A program made the position numbers and the translations under genes. Below the pieces are notes generated by a model. The model was given only the letters and a program-made list of their open reading frames with translations. It had not been told where the DNA came from and ran no database searches. DNA of 64,000 nucleotides from an uncultured Odoribacter sp. (lineage in GTDB: Bacteria; Bacteroidota; Bacteroidia; Bacteroidales; Marinifilaceae), in the NCBI GenBank assembly GCA_900541415.1, contig UQJP01000017.1:27915-91914 (forward strand), read 5' to 3'. Shown here piece by piece: positions 16,556 through 25,890 of the stretch (positions are counted from its first letter, which is position 1; each line of letters opens with the position of its first letter).

Positions 16556-18634
16556 TTATTTCAACCATTTATCCAGCCAGGCTTTAAAAGTACGTTGCCA
16601 AAGGATGCCATCCTGACATCCGGTTACCCAGTGACATTCTTCCGGGAAATATAAAAACTGGGCCGGGATGCCCCTCATTCTGGCTGCGTTAAAAGCTGCC
16701 ATACCCTGCGACACGTCGATGCGGAAATCTTTCTGCCCGTGAATCACGAGAATAGGCGTGTCCCAATTTCCAACAAATAAGTCGGGAGAATTGGCATAGG
16801 TGCGTTGGGCGATCTTGTTATCTTTTTCCCAGGGCGCTCCCCCCATATCCCAATTGGCAAACCACATTTCCTCGGTGGTATTATATTGCATTTTCAGATC
16901 GAAAATTCCACAATGAGAAATAAAAGCCTTAAAGCGTTTATCGTGGTGTCCGGCGAGATAGTATACCGAGTAACCGCCATAGGAAGCTCCCACGCATCCC
17001 AAACGGTTTTCATCGATATAAGGCTCTTTTTTGGCCTGATCGATGGCTGAAAAATAATCTTTGATGTTTTGTCCGGAATAATCACCGCTGATCTGTTCCA
17101 GCCATTCCTGTCCGAATCCCGGTAATCCCCGGCGATTGGGGGCTACGATAATGTAGCCGTTAGCAGCCATTTGCTGAAAGTTCCAGCGGTAGCTCCAAAA
17201 CTGGCTGACGGTGCTTTGCGGGCCGCCCTCACAGTAGAGGAGGGCAGGATATTTTTTATTGGGGTCGAAATGGGGAGGATAGATCATCCACACTAACATA
17301 TCTTTGTTATCGGTGGTTTTAATCCAGCGCGATTCCACTTTTCCCATTGTCAGCTGGTCGAGCAACGATTTATTGACGAACGATAGTTCTTCATCTTTTC
17401 CGGTTGCCGGATCTACCTTATAGATTTCCGTAGGTTTGCTCATCGACTGCTTCGTTGCTATAAGCATGTTGCCGACCGGAGTTACAGAGGTGTAATTATG
17501 TACGCCTTCCGTGTGTTTCTTAATTTCTTGATTATCCAGATTAAGAGAATAAATTTCATCGGTAGCATGCCAGTCGGAAATGAACCAGATAGTGTTGGAG
17601 TCGCCCCAGGCCATCCCTTCGACATTCTGATCGAAACCTGCTGAGAAATCCCGTTTTTCCCCGGTGGATAAATCCATGATGTATAAACGGTTTTTGTCGG
17701 CTTCATAGCCCTCGCGCTCCATGCTTTCCCAGGCCAGTAATTTGCCGTCCGGAGAGATTTTCGGATTCTTGTCATAACCCATCATCCCTTCCGTCAGGTT
17801 TTCGGTTTGCCCGTTGTCCGTATTGTAGGCATAAAGATCGGTGTTGGTGGATTCAGCGTAGTCTATACCGATTTTTTTACGACAAGTGTAAATCAGTTTC
17901 TTACTATCTTTTGTCCATGCCAGCTGTTCTGTTCCTCCCCAGGGACGCACCGGAGATTCCCAACGTTCGCCTTCCAATATATCTTTACCGGAAGTGATTT
18001 GCCCGGAAGGGGTGTAATCTGCTATAAACAAATGGGTATAAGCGTCAACCCAATTGTTCCAGTGGCGGTAAAACTGGTCGTTGATGATGCGCGCTTTTGC
18101 TTTGGGGAGGTCAGGATACATATCCTTTACCGTAGGTTCCAAAACTACGTCTTTCAGATAGACGATCTTTGACATATCCGGGGCATATACATAACCGTTG
18201 ATGCCGTCTGTTATGTCTGTGATTTGCCGTTGATTCGTGCCGTCCGGGGACATTTCCCACAATTGGCCTTTAGCAAGGTAGGTGATGTATTTACCGTCCG
18301 GTGTCCATCCGGCGTCCGATTCGTTATAATCGGTGTTCGTGAGCTGGATCGATTTTCCGTCGGCTAAGGTGAGCAGATACAAATCCGTATAGGCCCGGTC
18401 TTCTTCCTTGTTAAAATACGTGACGTCATATACGGCCTTGGTGCCGTCGGGGGAAACCTGTACACTTCCAATCCTGCCGAACGACCATAGGATTTCGGGT
18501 GTCATTACATCGGATGCCAGTTTTTGTTCCGGGGTTTTATAGCCTTTCCCGTTCCCGGAATCCTCTGTTGTATTTTTATTATCGCATGACATAAAGGATA
18601 ATAATAATAAGGTGGGTAGTATAATCTTTTTCAT
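16556..18634 (-). CDS. S9 family prolyl oligopeptidase-like lipoprotein
   Basis: This 692-residue envelope peptidase has lipobox MKKIILPTLLLLSFMSC. Residues about 45-420 form a WD40/TolB-like propeller (VSPDGTKAVYDV, WTPDGKYITYLAKG, ISPDGKLLAWES). The C-terminal alpha/beta hydrolase has the nucleophile in GASYGGYS (Ser551), Asp636 in GQKDFRIDV and His668 in EECHWVT, a complete catalytic triad. It probably cleaves short peptides (acylaminoacyl or dipeptidyl peptidase activity). It is monocistronic, with a terminator on each side. Confidence 0.93.
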   Translation of the reverse strand: MKKIILPTLLLLSFMSCDNKNTTEDSGNGKGYKTPEQKLASDVMTPEILWSFGRIGSVQVSPDGTKAVYDVTYFNKEEDRAYTDLYLLTLADGKSIQLTNTDYNESDAGWTPDGKYITYLAKGQLWEMSPDGTNQRQITDITDGINGYVYAPDMSKIVYLKDVVLEPTVKDMYPDLPKAKARIINDQFYRHWNNWVDAYTHLFIADYTPSGQITSGKDILEGERWESPVRPWGGTEQLAWTKDSKKLIYTCRKKIGIDYAESTNTDLYAYNTDNGQTENLTEGMMGYDKNPKISPDGKLLAWESMEREGYEADKNRLYIMDLSTGEKRDFSAGFDQNVEGMAWGDSNTIWFISDWHATDEIYSLNLDNQEIKKHTEGVHNYTSVTPVGNMLIATKQSMSKPTEIYKVDPATGKDEELSFVNKSLLDQLTMGKVESRWIKTTDNKDMLVWMIYPPHFDPNKKYPALLYCEGGPQSTVSQFWSYRWNFQQMAANGYIIVAPNRRGLPGFGQEWLEQISGDYSGQNIKDYFSAIDQAKKEPYIDENRLGCVGASYGGYSVYYLAGHHDKRFKAFISHCGIFDLKMQYNTTEEMWFANWDMGGAPWEKDNKIAQRTYANSPDLFVGNWDTPILVIHGQKDFRIDVSQGMAAFNAARMRGIPAQFLYFPEECHWVTGCQDGILWQRTFKAWLDKWLK

Positions 18635-18648
18635 CGTATAAAAAATAT

Positions 18649-18690
18649 ACCAATATACTATAAAGCCGATAAGAGATATAGTATATTGGT
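18649..18690 (-). terminator. terminator after recA
   Basis: Perfect 14-bp stem ACCAATATACTATA / TATAGTATATTGGT with a 14-nt loop, followed on the minus strand by TATTTTTTAT. Confidence 0.75.
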
Positions 18691-18710
18691 AATTAAAACA
18701 GATCAGTTTA

Positions 18711-19775
18711 TCAATTTTCAGTTTCAGGGGTGGCCGATTTACCGCCTTTTTCCGGTTGCTCCGGAGTTTCTGTAATTCCGTTCATCGCTGCTACGATTTT
18801 TCCGCGCAGTTCTTCTGCCAATTCCGGATTATCCATCACTAACTGTTTAACAGTTTCGCGACCTTGTCCCAGCCTGTTTTCTCCGTAAGAGAACCAGCTT
18901 CCGCTTTTCTTAATCACGTTATAGTCAACTCCGAGATCGACAATTTCACCGGAAATAGAGATCCCTTCACCATACATGATGTCGAATTCTGCTTTTTTGA
19001 ATGGAGGTGCAACCTTGTTTTTCACCACTTTGACACGGGTGTGGTTACCTAAAATTTCTTCACCGTCTTTGATCGGGCCGATCTTGCGGATGTCCAGACG
19101 AACAGAAGCATAGAATTTCAAGGCGTTACCTCCGGTTGTCGTTTCGGGATTTCCGAACATAACACCGATCTTGTCGCGTAATTGGTTGATGAAGATGCAA
19201 CAAGTATTGGTCTTACTGATTGTTCCCGTCAATTTTCTCAAAGCCTGAGACATCAACCGAGCCTGTAACCCCATCACGCTTCCTCCCATATCGCCTTCGA
19301 TTTCAGCTTTCGGGGTGAGTGCGGCCACGGAGTCGATCACAATGATGTCAATGGCCGAAGAACGGATTAACTGTTCGGCAATCTCTAATGCCTGTTCTCC
19401 GTTGTCCGGCTGGGAAATAAACAGGTTTTCCACATCTACGCCTAATTTTTCCGCATACGCGCGGTCGAATGCGTGTTCTGCATCGATGATCGCTGCAATG
19501 CCGCCTTGTTTCTGTGCTTCGGCAATTGCATGAATTGCTAAAGTTGTTTTTCCTGATGATTCCGGACCGTAGATTTCGATCACACGGCCTTTCGGATAAC
19601 CGCCTACGCCCAATGCTTTATCGAGCGCGATGGAGCCTGAAGGAATAACCGGAATATTTTCCACCTGATTGTCGCCAAGTTTCATGATACTTCCTTTTCC
19701 GAAGTTCTTTTCAATCTTGTCGAGTGTCAGTTGGAGTGCTTTTAATTTTTCCAGATTCGTTTCTTTTGAAGCCAT
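18711..19775 (-). CDS. recA: recombinase A
   Basis: This 354-residue RecA has Walker A GPESSGKTT (about residues 69-77), the ATP-binding and subunit-interface segments (VIDAEHAFD, LFISQPDNGEQAL), Walker B IIVIDSVAAL and loop L2 region FINQLRDKIGVMFGNPETTTGGNALKFYASV. The C-terminus is acidic and variable. It catalyses strand exchange in homologous recombination and triggers SOS autocleavage. No LexA-type box could be recognised upstream. It is a housekeeping gene with normal length and complete motifs. Confidence 0.98.
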   Translation of the reverse strand: MASKETNLEKLKALQLTLDKIEKNFGKGSIMKLGDNQVENIPVIPSGSIALDKALGVGGYPKGRVIEIYGPESSGKTTLAIHAIAEAQKQGGIAAIIDAEHAFDRAYAEKLGVDVENLFISQPDNGEQALEIAEQLIRSSAIDIIVIDSVAALTPKAEIEGDMGGSVMGLQARLMSQALRKLTGTISKTNTCCIFINQLRDKIGVMFGNPETTTGGNALKFYASVRLDIRKIGPIKDGEEILGNHTRVKVVKNKVAPPFKKAEFDIMYGEGISISGEIVDLGVDYNVIKKSGSWFSYGENRLGQGRETVKQLVMDNPELAEELRGKIVAAMNGITETPEQPEKGGKSATPETEN

Positions 19776-19888
19776 ATTACTTAGATTAAAATTTATTCAT
19801 TGATATTTCACACAAGTTCCTTTCCCTGTCCGCGCGAGTATACAATATTTACTTTCGTATGAATCGTAGTTGGACGGCAAGCGAGGGG

Positions 19889-20335
19889 TTACAGTATTTG
19901 TGCTGTCGGGTTTTTAGTATCTACTTTGGTGATTACTTTCGTAATGATTCCTTGTTCAATGAGGAAGGTGGTACGCAATACCCCCATGTATTTCCGTCCG
20001 TACATCGATTTTTCCGCCCATACGCCGTAGGCTTGCAGAATGATTTTATCGGTATCGGCAATAAGATTGAAAGCCAAATTATATTTGGCTATAAATTTTT
20101 GGTGTGAAGAGGCAGGGTCGGGACTAACACCTACCACTTCGTAGCCTTTTTCCGTCAAAGCCGAATAATTATCGTTCAAATTACAGGCTTCTGCCGTACA
20201 GCCAGCAGTATTATCTTTCGGATAAAAGTAAAGAATCAGTTTTTTATTTTTAAAATCGTCCAGCGATATTTCTTTTCCGTTTTGGTTGATGCCTTTGAAA
20301 AAAGGCGCTTTATCACCTTCTTTTAGTGGTGTCAT
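19889..20335 (-). CDS. bcp: thioredoxin-dependent thiol peroxidase (Bcp/PrxQ)
   Basis: This 148-residue cytoplasmic peroxiredoxin of the AhpC/TSA fold reduces peroxides using thioredoxin. The peroxidatic cysteine is Cys46 in DNTAGCTAEAC and the resolving cysteine five residues on is Cys51, the pattern of atypical 2-Cys PrxQ. It has the family's usual length (about 150 residues). It lies upstream of recA on the same strand with a 113-bp gap. Confidence 0.95.
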   Translation of the reverse strand: MTPLKEGDKAPFFKGINQNGKEISLDDFKNKKLILYFYPKDNTAGCTAEACNLNDNYSALTEKGYEVVGVSPDPASSHQKFIAKYNLAFNLIADTDKIILQAYGVWAEKSMYGRKYMGVLRTTFLIEQGIITKVITKVDTKNPTAQIL

Positions 20336-20505
20336 AAAATAGTTTTAGTTTTATTGGGTTTATATGCCTTTCTTCAAAATGAGAAAACAGGCTCTTTCTA
20401 CAAAAGTAGGAATATTTTGTAGAATACCGATGGATTTTAAGTCTTAATTCATGGATGATTTGTTATAAAATTTAGCTCTTTGTGTGTCAGGTTATTGATG
20501 TGATT

Positions 20506-22128
20506 TTAATATTGGGCTTCAACTTTTTTCCAGGAAATGTTTATCATTTTACGGGCAATCAGGTAGATAATTCCCCAGCAAACGGGTAAGGTAATCCAGG
20601 TGCCATAAGGCAATAAAGTGAGTGTGAAATGCACCACCGCTATCACGCCCAAAAATGCCATAAGCATAAACATTTTAAAAACCTGCGATTGAGGAGTATC
20701 CTGTTCTTTGGAAAAAGGAAATAGTAATCCGGCCAGCCTGAAATAAATCAGGGAAAAAAGGGTGCAAAAGCTGAATATCAATAATAGGTCTACAATTACT
20801 TTTATACCTGTCAATCCTATATACACCAAGGCGAAAACGAGGAAAATAGGGACAAAGTATTTTATATATATGGCTTTAAAACACCCCATGAGAAATTGTC
20901 CGGGTTGTGCCAGAGGTTTGGATTGGTATAGCCATAATTTATTCCCCTTGTCGGTTAGTCCCAGCGAAGGAATCGTGATGGCTGCAAGCAGGGGAAGCAT
21001 ATAGAGAGGAATTAACATCGGAAAAAGAACCTCTTTTGTATGCGAGTGGGTATATGCCTGATAAATGGCCATACAGTTAGGGACGATGATGCAGACGAAC
21101 ATGGGAAGAATGGCCTGCCTGAAGTTTAAAGTTCTGTCGGTCAGTACCCAGGTTAGAGTGAAGCCTGAATTTTGTAGGGGATTACGGGTGAACCAGCCTG
21201 CCAGGAGGCTGGTGTATTTACTTTTGGGCTTCAAGACCTGTCCCGCTGTTTCTGTTTCTATTTGTGCCACCTTTTGATTTAATGACGAGCTGAAATAAGT
21301 GATAGTTAGTATAAATAGCAACAAACTAATGCCTATCCCCATGCCTCCCAGTATGGCCGTGTAGTAGGTGGGATAGAGGAAAAATTCTGTTATGGCCGTA
21401 TAATAGGCAGGAGGAGTGAAATACATCCACAGCGGGAGAGCTGCCGTAAAATCAATGGCAATCTGTGAGCTACTTTTAGCAAAGAATTGATAGCTGAAAA
21501 CCAATAAGGCGACTAATATTACTTGTACATAGCTGATTACCTTTTGGAAATTTTTTACCGGAGCATATTGCATGATCGCTACATAGAATATATTGGCAAG
21601 AAGAAGTGAAAAAATGGTATTGAAAATTACTCCGACGATAAATAAAATCCCGGTTAAAATTCCCTGCCAAACGGTGACAATCACAAAAGGAATGATCGAT
21701 AGGCACATGGTAATGAAAAGAATATGCACAAGCATGGATACAATCCGGGCCGATTGAATGGTTTTAGACGCTACCGGCAGCCGCTGCAATATTTCGTTAT
21801 CATTTTTATTGAATAACAATTGGGAATATTCAGAAAGGAAATTGATAAATACGGTGAAGCACAGCAGGGAATGAAAGAGTAGCAGTGCACTCGGCAAAGA
21901 AGACGTCCGTAAAGCAAAGAAGAAAAGGAGGGGGCCCGTGAGGCTCATGATAATTCCTTGCTTGAGCATCGTATTGTTGGCATTTTGTTTGCCGTTTTGT
22001 TTTTTCTCGATCCTGTTATTGACCGTCAGCTTGGCCGTAACAATGGAGTTCATTTGCTTATAGTCGATGCCTAAACGGCTAAAAAGAGGGCGGAAAATAT
22101 TTAATATAAGTAAGATTGCTTTAATCAT
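20506..22128 (-). CDS. ABC-2-type exporter permease
   Basis: This integral membrane protein has 540 residues when started at MIKAILLILNIF (22128); an ATG at 22152 would overlap the upstream gene more deeply. There are about twelve hydrophobic segments across the length, in two groups separated by a polar loop (about residues 285-325). It has no nucleotide-binding motif. Its ATG lies within the last codons of the ATPase gene (stop at 22121-22123), so the two are translationally coupled subunits of one exporter. The family is a large poorly characterised ABC permease type; the substrate is unknown. Confidence 0.82.
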   Translation of the reverse strand: MIKAILLILNIFRPLFSRLGIDYKQMNSIVTAKLTVNNRIEKKQNGKQNANNTMLKQGIIMSLTGPLLFFFALRTSSLPSALLLFHSLLCFTVFINFLSEYSQLLFNKNDNEILQRLPVASKTIQSARIVSMLVHILFITMCLSIIPFVIVTVWQGILTGILFIVGVIFNTIFSLLLANIFYVAIMQYAPVKNFQKVISYVQVILVALLVFSYQFFAKSSSQIAIDFTAALPLWMYFTPPAYYTAITEFFLYPTYYTAILGGMGIGISLLLFILTITYFSSSLNQKVAQIETETAGQVLKPKSKYTSLLAGWFTRNPLQNSGFTLTWVLTDRTLNFRQAILPMFVCIIVPNCMAIYQAYTHSHTKEVLFPMLIPLYMLPLLAAITIPSLGLTDKGNKLWLYQSKPLAQPGQFLMGCFKAIYIKYFVPIFLVFALVYIGLTGIKVIVDLLLIFSFCTLFSLIYFRLAGLLFPFSKEQDTPQSQVFKMFMLMAFLGVIAVVHFTLTLLPYGTWITLPVCWGIIYLIARKMINISWKKVEAQY

Positions 22129-22921
22129 TTTCTTTCTTTTCAAATGCGTCAATAATTTGTTCGGTTTTATCCGGCATGTCAGCCCCTCCGGTAAGCTTAG
22201 AGAAAAACATTTCCAATGAGGAGGCGTCGGCTTGTGCTTTCAGGGCTTCGACCGTACCGTCGGCTACAATGATCCCATTGTTTAATAAAATAATCCTGCT
22301 GGCTATTTTTTCAACGACATCCATTAAATGGGAACAGTAGAAAATGGTTTTTCCTTCTTTCACCAATTGCGACATGATTTCTTTCACAATAATGACAGCA
22401 TTGGCATCCAGCCCATTCAGAGGCTCGTCCATAAAGATCAGGTCGGGGTTATGGAGCAAGCCTGAAATGATATGGATTTTTTGTTTCATACCTTTTGAAA
22501 AACTGATAATCCTTTGATTGGCCTGTGAAGACATTTCAAATAACGACAAAAGACGCTGGGCTTTCTCCCTGGCCAGGGAAACAGGCATTCCGTAAAGCGT
22601 TCCGATGAATTCCAGATACTCCATAGGGCTTAGCTGCTCATACATGACAGCGTTTTCCGGTATATAACCGATGCGCTGTTTGATTTCCAGATTATGGGTT
22701 TTCAGGTCGTAGCCTAAAATACGAGCCTCTCCCTCGAAATCCTGTAACAAGCCACATAATATTTTGACCGTGGTCGACTTTCCGGCTCCATTGCTTCCTA
22801 AATATCCGATAATTTCTCCGGCATGGATATTCAGGTCGATACCTTTCAGGACTTCAAGCTGTTCGCTTCCTTTTTGATAATTTTTTTTGAGATTTACAGT
22901 CTGGATAATAAGATCGTTCAT
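22121..22921 (-). CDS. ABC transporter ATP-binding protein
   Basis: This 266-residue ABC-2/CcmA-type ATPase has Walker A GSNGAGKST, the GYIPENAVMYEQLSPMEYL Q-loop region, a divergent signature (ISFSKGMKQK), Walker B LIFMDEPLNGLD and an H-loop His in YCSHLMD. It drives the permease encoded immediately downstream. The divergent signature FSKGMKQK is normal for this subfamily. A short C-terminal tail (residues about 225-266) lacks a recognisable domain. Confidence 0.93.
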   Translation of the reverse strand: MNDLIIQTVNLKKNYQKGSEQLEVLKGIDLNIHAGEIIGYLGSNGAGKSTTVKILCGLLQDFEGEARILGYDLKTHNLEIKQRIGYIPENAVMYEQLSPMEYLEFIGTLYGMPVSLAREKAQRLLSLFEMSSQANQRIISFSKGMKQKIHIISGLLHNPDLIFMDEPLNGLDANAVIIVKEIMSQLVKEGKTIFYCSHLMDVVEKIASRIILLNNGIIVADGTVEALKAQADASSLEMFFSKLTGGADMPDKTEQIIDAFEKKEND

Positions 22922-23070
22922 GAAGTATAAGTTTATAGATGGTTTAAAATTAAATATTTTTTTGGATTTATTTGTATTTGAGGACGTATTTTAATCAATG
23001 GCAGAGAAATAGCAGGGAGAAAAGCTATAGGAAAACAGTCTGAAAATATTTTTATTCAGGCAGGAATTTG

Positions 23071-23078
23071 TATCTTTG
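23071..23078 (+). promoter_or_regulatory. -7 box for the DUF4491/thioesterase operon
   Basis: TATCTTTG is a perfect TAnnTTTG match 48 bases before the ATG at 23127. Confidence 0.7.
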
Positions 23079-23126
23079 ACAAAATAAATTGATGGTAAAT
23101 AAAAATGTTATAAATTTTATTGATGT

Positions 23127-23441
23127 ATGGGTTTTATCGAGACATATAATTTAACTGGACTATTGATAGGTATATGTACTTTTCTGATTATCGGACTATT
23201 TCATCCGGTGGTCGTTAAATGTGAGTATTATTTTGGAACCCGCTGCTGGTGGGTGTTTTTAGTGTTGGGTTTTATCGGGATAGGAGCGGCTTTATGGATT
23301 CACCAGGTATTATGGTCGTCTATCTTCGGTGTGTTTGCCTTTTCTTCGTTTTGGACTATTTTAGAAATATTTGAACAAAAAGGAAGAGTGAAAAAGGGAT
23401 GGTTTCCCATGAATCCTAAAAGAAAGAATGAGTATGAATGA
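23127..23441 (+). CDS. DUF4491 family small membrane protein
   Basis: This 104-residue inner-membrane protein has three hydrophobic segments (about residues 10-28, 41-57 and 60-80), a central YYFGTRCWWVFL motif and a basic C-terminus (KKGWFPMNPKRK). It matches the DUF4491 family, which has no known function. It overlaps the thioesterase gene by 14 bp, so the two are co-translated. Confidence 0.85.
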   Translation: MGFIETYNLTGLLIGICTFLIIGLFHPVVVKCEYYFGTRCWWVFLVLGFIGIGAALWIHQVLWSSIFGVFAFSSFWTILEIFEQKGRVKKGWFPMNPKRKNEYE

Positions 23442-23847
23442 AACAGACAATTTAAAACGGCTCAATGAATTTTGCCGGAATTCACTGGTTGAGCATTTAG
23501 GGATAGAATATACGGCAATGGGAGAGGGCTGGATAGAAGCCCGGATGCCGATAGACCACCGGACTTGCCGCCCGGACGGGCTTTTGCACGGGGGAGCCAA
23601 TATGGCATTGGCAGAAACTATAGGAGGGGTTATCAGTGCAATTACTTTGCCGGAGAACGAGGCATTTAAAGCGTTCGGCATCGAGATAAACGGCAATCAT
23701 ATGAAACAGGCAAAGGGACGTTATGTGGTGGCCAGGGGAACATTTATCCATAAGGGCAGGACTACCCATGTGGTGAATGTCGAAATCCGGGATGAATTCG
23801 GAAACTTGGTGACGATTAGCCGGGTGACGAACATCATTACGGAGTGA
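23428..23847 (+). CDS. hotdog-fold thioesterase (PaaI/MenI-like)
   Basis: This 139-residue acyl-CoA thioesterase of the hotdog superfamily shows the conserved helix motif LLHGGANMALAETIGG, with His and the catalytic Glu, and the sheet segments GIEINGNHMKQAKG and VVNVEIRDEFGNLVTISR. Members of this size include MenI (DHNA-CoA hydrolase) and EntH/PaaI; sequence alone does not decide between them. A menaquinone role is plausible for an anaerobic Bacteroidales cell but no men genes are adjacent. Confidence 0.85.
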   Translation: MSMNETDNLKRLNEFCRNSLVEHLGIEYTAMGEGWIEARMPIDHRTCRPDGLLHGGANMALAETIGGVISAITLPENEAFKAFGIEINGNHMKQAKGRYVVARGTFIHKGRTTHVVNVEIRDEFGNLVTISRVTNIITE

Positions 23848-23921
23848 ATCTGTGAAGTTTACATTTATTCCGGGGGGCGGTCGTAAAATACGAAATAAAA
23901 CCACTGGAACTTGAGGTATAA

Positions 23922-23962
23922 AAATTCACCCTCTGAAAAATCGATTTTCAGAGGGTGAATTT
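23922..23962. terminator. bidirectional terminator
   Basis: Perfect 18-bp inverted repeat AAATTCACCCTCTGAAAA and its complement with a 5-nt loop, between the convergent thioesterase and tpx genes. Confidence 0.9.
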
Positions 23963-23983
23963 GTTTTAGAGTCTATTTCTGTA

Positions 23984-24487
23984 TTATTTTTTCAGAACAG
24001 CTAAAGCGGCTTCATAATTGGGCTCTGTGGTAATTTCCGGCACTAATTCTTCATGAATCACTTTTCCTTTTTCGTCCAGAACAATGACAGCTCTTGCCAA
24101 TAGTCCGGCCAAAGCCCCGTCGGTGATTGCTACGCCATAATCTTCCCCGAATTTCGGATTGCGGAAAGCCGATAGCGGAATAAGGTTATTGATTCCTTCG
24201 GTGGTACAAAAACGGGCATGAGCGAAAGGAAGGTCTTTTGAGATAGCCAGCACAACTGTGTTCGCCATTTCGGCAGCCATCGTGTTGAATTTACGCACCG
24301 ACATCGCGCATACCTTTGTGTCGAGGCTGGGGAAAATATTTAATACCACCCGTTTACCTTTTAATTCCTGGAGTGATAATTCACTCAAATCGCTTTTAAC
24401 CAATGTGAAAGCAGGCGCTTCACTGCCGATTGCCGGAAATGTGCCTTTTAAATTTACTTTATTTCCTCCTAACGTTACTGTTGCCAT
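23984..24487 (-). CDS. tpx: thiol peroxidase
   Basis: This 167-residue Tpx starts at MATVTLGGNK (24487); an upstream ATG at 24520 adds a hydrophobic stretch not seen in the family. The peroxidatic Cys60 lies in SLDTKVCAMSVRKFN and the resolving Cys94 in HARFCTTEGI, as in atypical 2-Cys Tpx. It reduces alkyl peroxides with thioredoxin. This is the second thiol peroxidase in the window after bcp. Confidence 0.95.
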   Translation of the reverse strand: MATVTLGGNKVNLKGTFPAIGSEAPAFTLVKSDLSELSLQELKGKRVVLNIFPSLDTKVCAMSVRKFNTMAAEMANTVVLAISKDLPFAHARFCTTEGINNLIPLSAFRNPKFGEDYGVAITDGALAGLLARAVIVLDEKGKVIHEELVPEITTEPNYEAALAVLKK

Positions 24488-24715
24488 AATCATTATATTT
24501 AAAAGAGTTATCAATGTCATAATTCAATGTTTTATGTTGCAAGTTACTATAAACTTTCTTTCGTGTCAAATCGATAATTTCTATTCTACGATAGGGATTG
24601 TTTATAGTTTCATTTGGGCCGGGGAAGGAGGGATAGGTTTGAAAGGCCGGAGAAAAAAATGCGGGATGAACAGCTCGTGGCCATTCATCCCGTTTATAAA
24701 GTAAACCGATGCTTG

Positions 24716-25828
24716 TTATTCGGCGTTTTGGTAACCCCATTGTTTTAAGGCGAATCCCCAGTTTTTTTCCACTAACTCTACCGTTCGCGGATCATATTGA
24801 TAGGCATTCTTTTTATATCCTTTCTTCTTGTCCAGGTATTTTCTGATTGCAGGCTCTGCTTCTTTAAATCCCGGCAATGAAAGAGTTTCATAGATTTTTT
24901 GTGTCATTTCCAGCGCATTGCTTTCAAAGTCCTCAAACTTAATTTCAATCAGATTGCCTGCCGGGATCAGTTTTTTATCCTCTTCATATTTCTGATACAA
25001 ACGCTGATAAGTTTCAAGGATATTGGATTCAATGTGCTTGTTTGAAATGTTTTGTAATTTCAGCGGCTGTATAGTGTTGGTGAAAAAACTGCGGGTAGAT
25101 TCGAATACGGTATAGGGATTACGCATCAGGTAGATGAACTTCGCATTGGGGAACATTTCCAGAATTTCTTTAACCCTTCCGGTGTGGGGAGGATTTTTGG
25201 AAAGGAATTGTGTGCCTTTCGTGTTCCACAATGAGATTTTTATCAATTTCAGGAACGTTTCTTTAAATGTCCTGATTTCTTCATCGGTGGCGGTTTTCAT
25301 GATGAGATACTTATCACAATATTCTAAGGTGTTTTTAGGTAAAAACCAGAAATTATAATAGGTATAAGGCATCATGTTCGACAAGGCGAATTCTTCTTCC
25401 TGAGGCAGGTCGACGCTCAGTTCCATATTGTCGGTGGGGCGCTTATCGGGCATTAACCACGCCATCGTCTTTTTAAAGAAAGGCTGTCCCCATAACATCA
25501 AATGAGGAAATACCGTTTGATAGGTGGTGGTGTAGCCAAAATGTTTATCGAGTGCCAGCACATTATGCACGAAAGTGGTTCCGCTACGCCAATGCCCTAA
25601 GATAAATACAGGCTCCATATTTATGGCCTGTTCTTTGAGACGTTTGTTATACCTTCTTTCCTCGATAGGTTTCAGGGTACTCAACAAACGGCATATTGTT
25701 TTGGTCAGGAAATATTTGGTACGATAACCCTTGTCGATGGTTTGTCCCTGGGTGATCCCTTTAAAGGTGGCCCAGTCGGCACCTACCAACGTATTTACCG
25801 GTAATTTTTGAAATTCTAAAAGCCCCAT
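24716..25828 (-). CDS. PAPS-dependent sulfotransferase
   Basis: This 370-residue protein of the Sulfotransfer_3 type has the 5'-phosphosulfate loop GHWRSGTT at residues 78-85 and the 3'-phosphate-binding strand/helix FIYLMRNPYTVFESTRSFF about 150 residues later. It transfers sulfonate from PAPS to a hydroxyl or amine acceptor. It is the last gene of the cysQ-cysC-cysD-cysN run, which makes PAPS and removes the PAP by-product. A cluster with these same components in Bacteroides thetaiotaomicron sulfonates cholesterol and other steroids (established knowledge); the acceptor here is unproven and could be a sterol or lipid. It has no signal peptide, so it acts in the cytoplasm. Confidence 0.9.
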   Translation of the reverse strand: MGLLEFQKLPVNTLVGADWATFKGITQGQTIDKGYRTKYFLTKTICRLLSTLKPIEERRYNKRLKEQAINMEPVFILGHWRSGTTFVHNVLALDKHFGYTTTYQTVFPHLMLWGQPFFKKTMAWLMPDKRPTDNMELSVDLPQEEEFALSNMMPYTYYNFWFLPKNTLEYCDKYLIMKTATDEEIRTFKETFLKLIKISLWNTKGTQFLSKNPPHTGRVKEILEMFPNAKFIYLMRNPYTVFESTRSFFTNTIQPLKLQNISNKHIESNILETYQRLYQKYEEDKKLIPAGNLIEIKFEDFESNALEMTQKIYETLSLPGFKEAEPAIRKYLDKKKGYKKNAYQYDPRTVELVEKNWGFALKQWGYQNAE

Positions 25829-25890
25829 GCGTATAATATTAAAAATGAAGGATGAAATATCATGTTTATTTCATCCTTTCGTTTTTATTG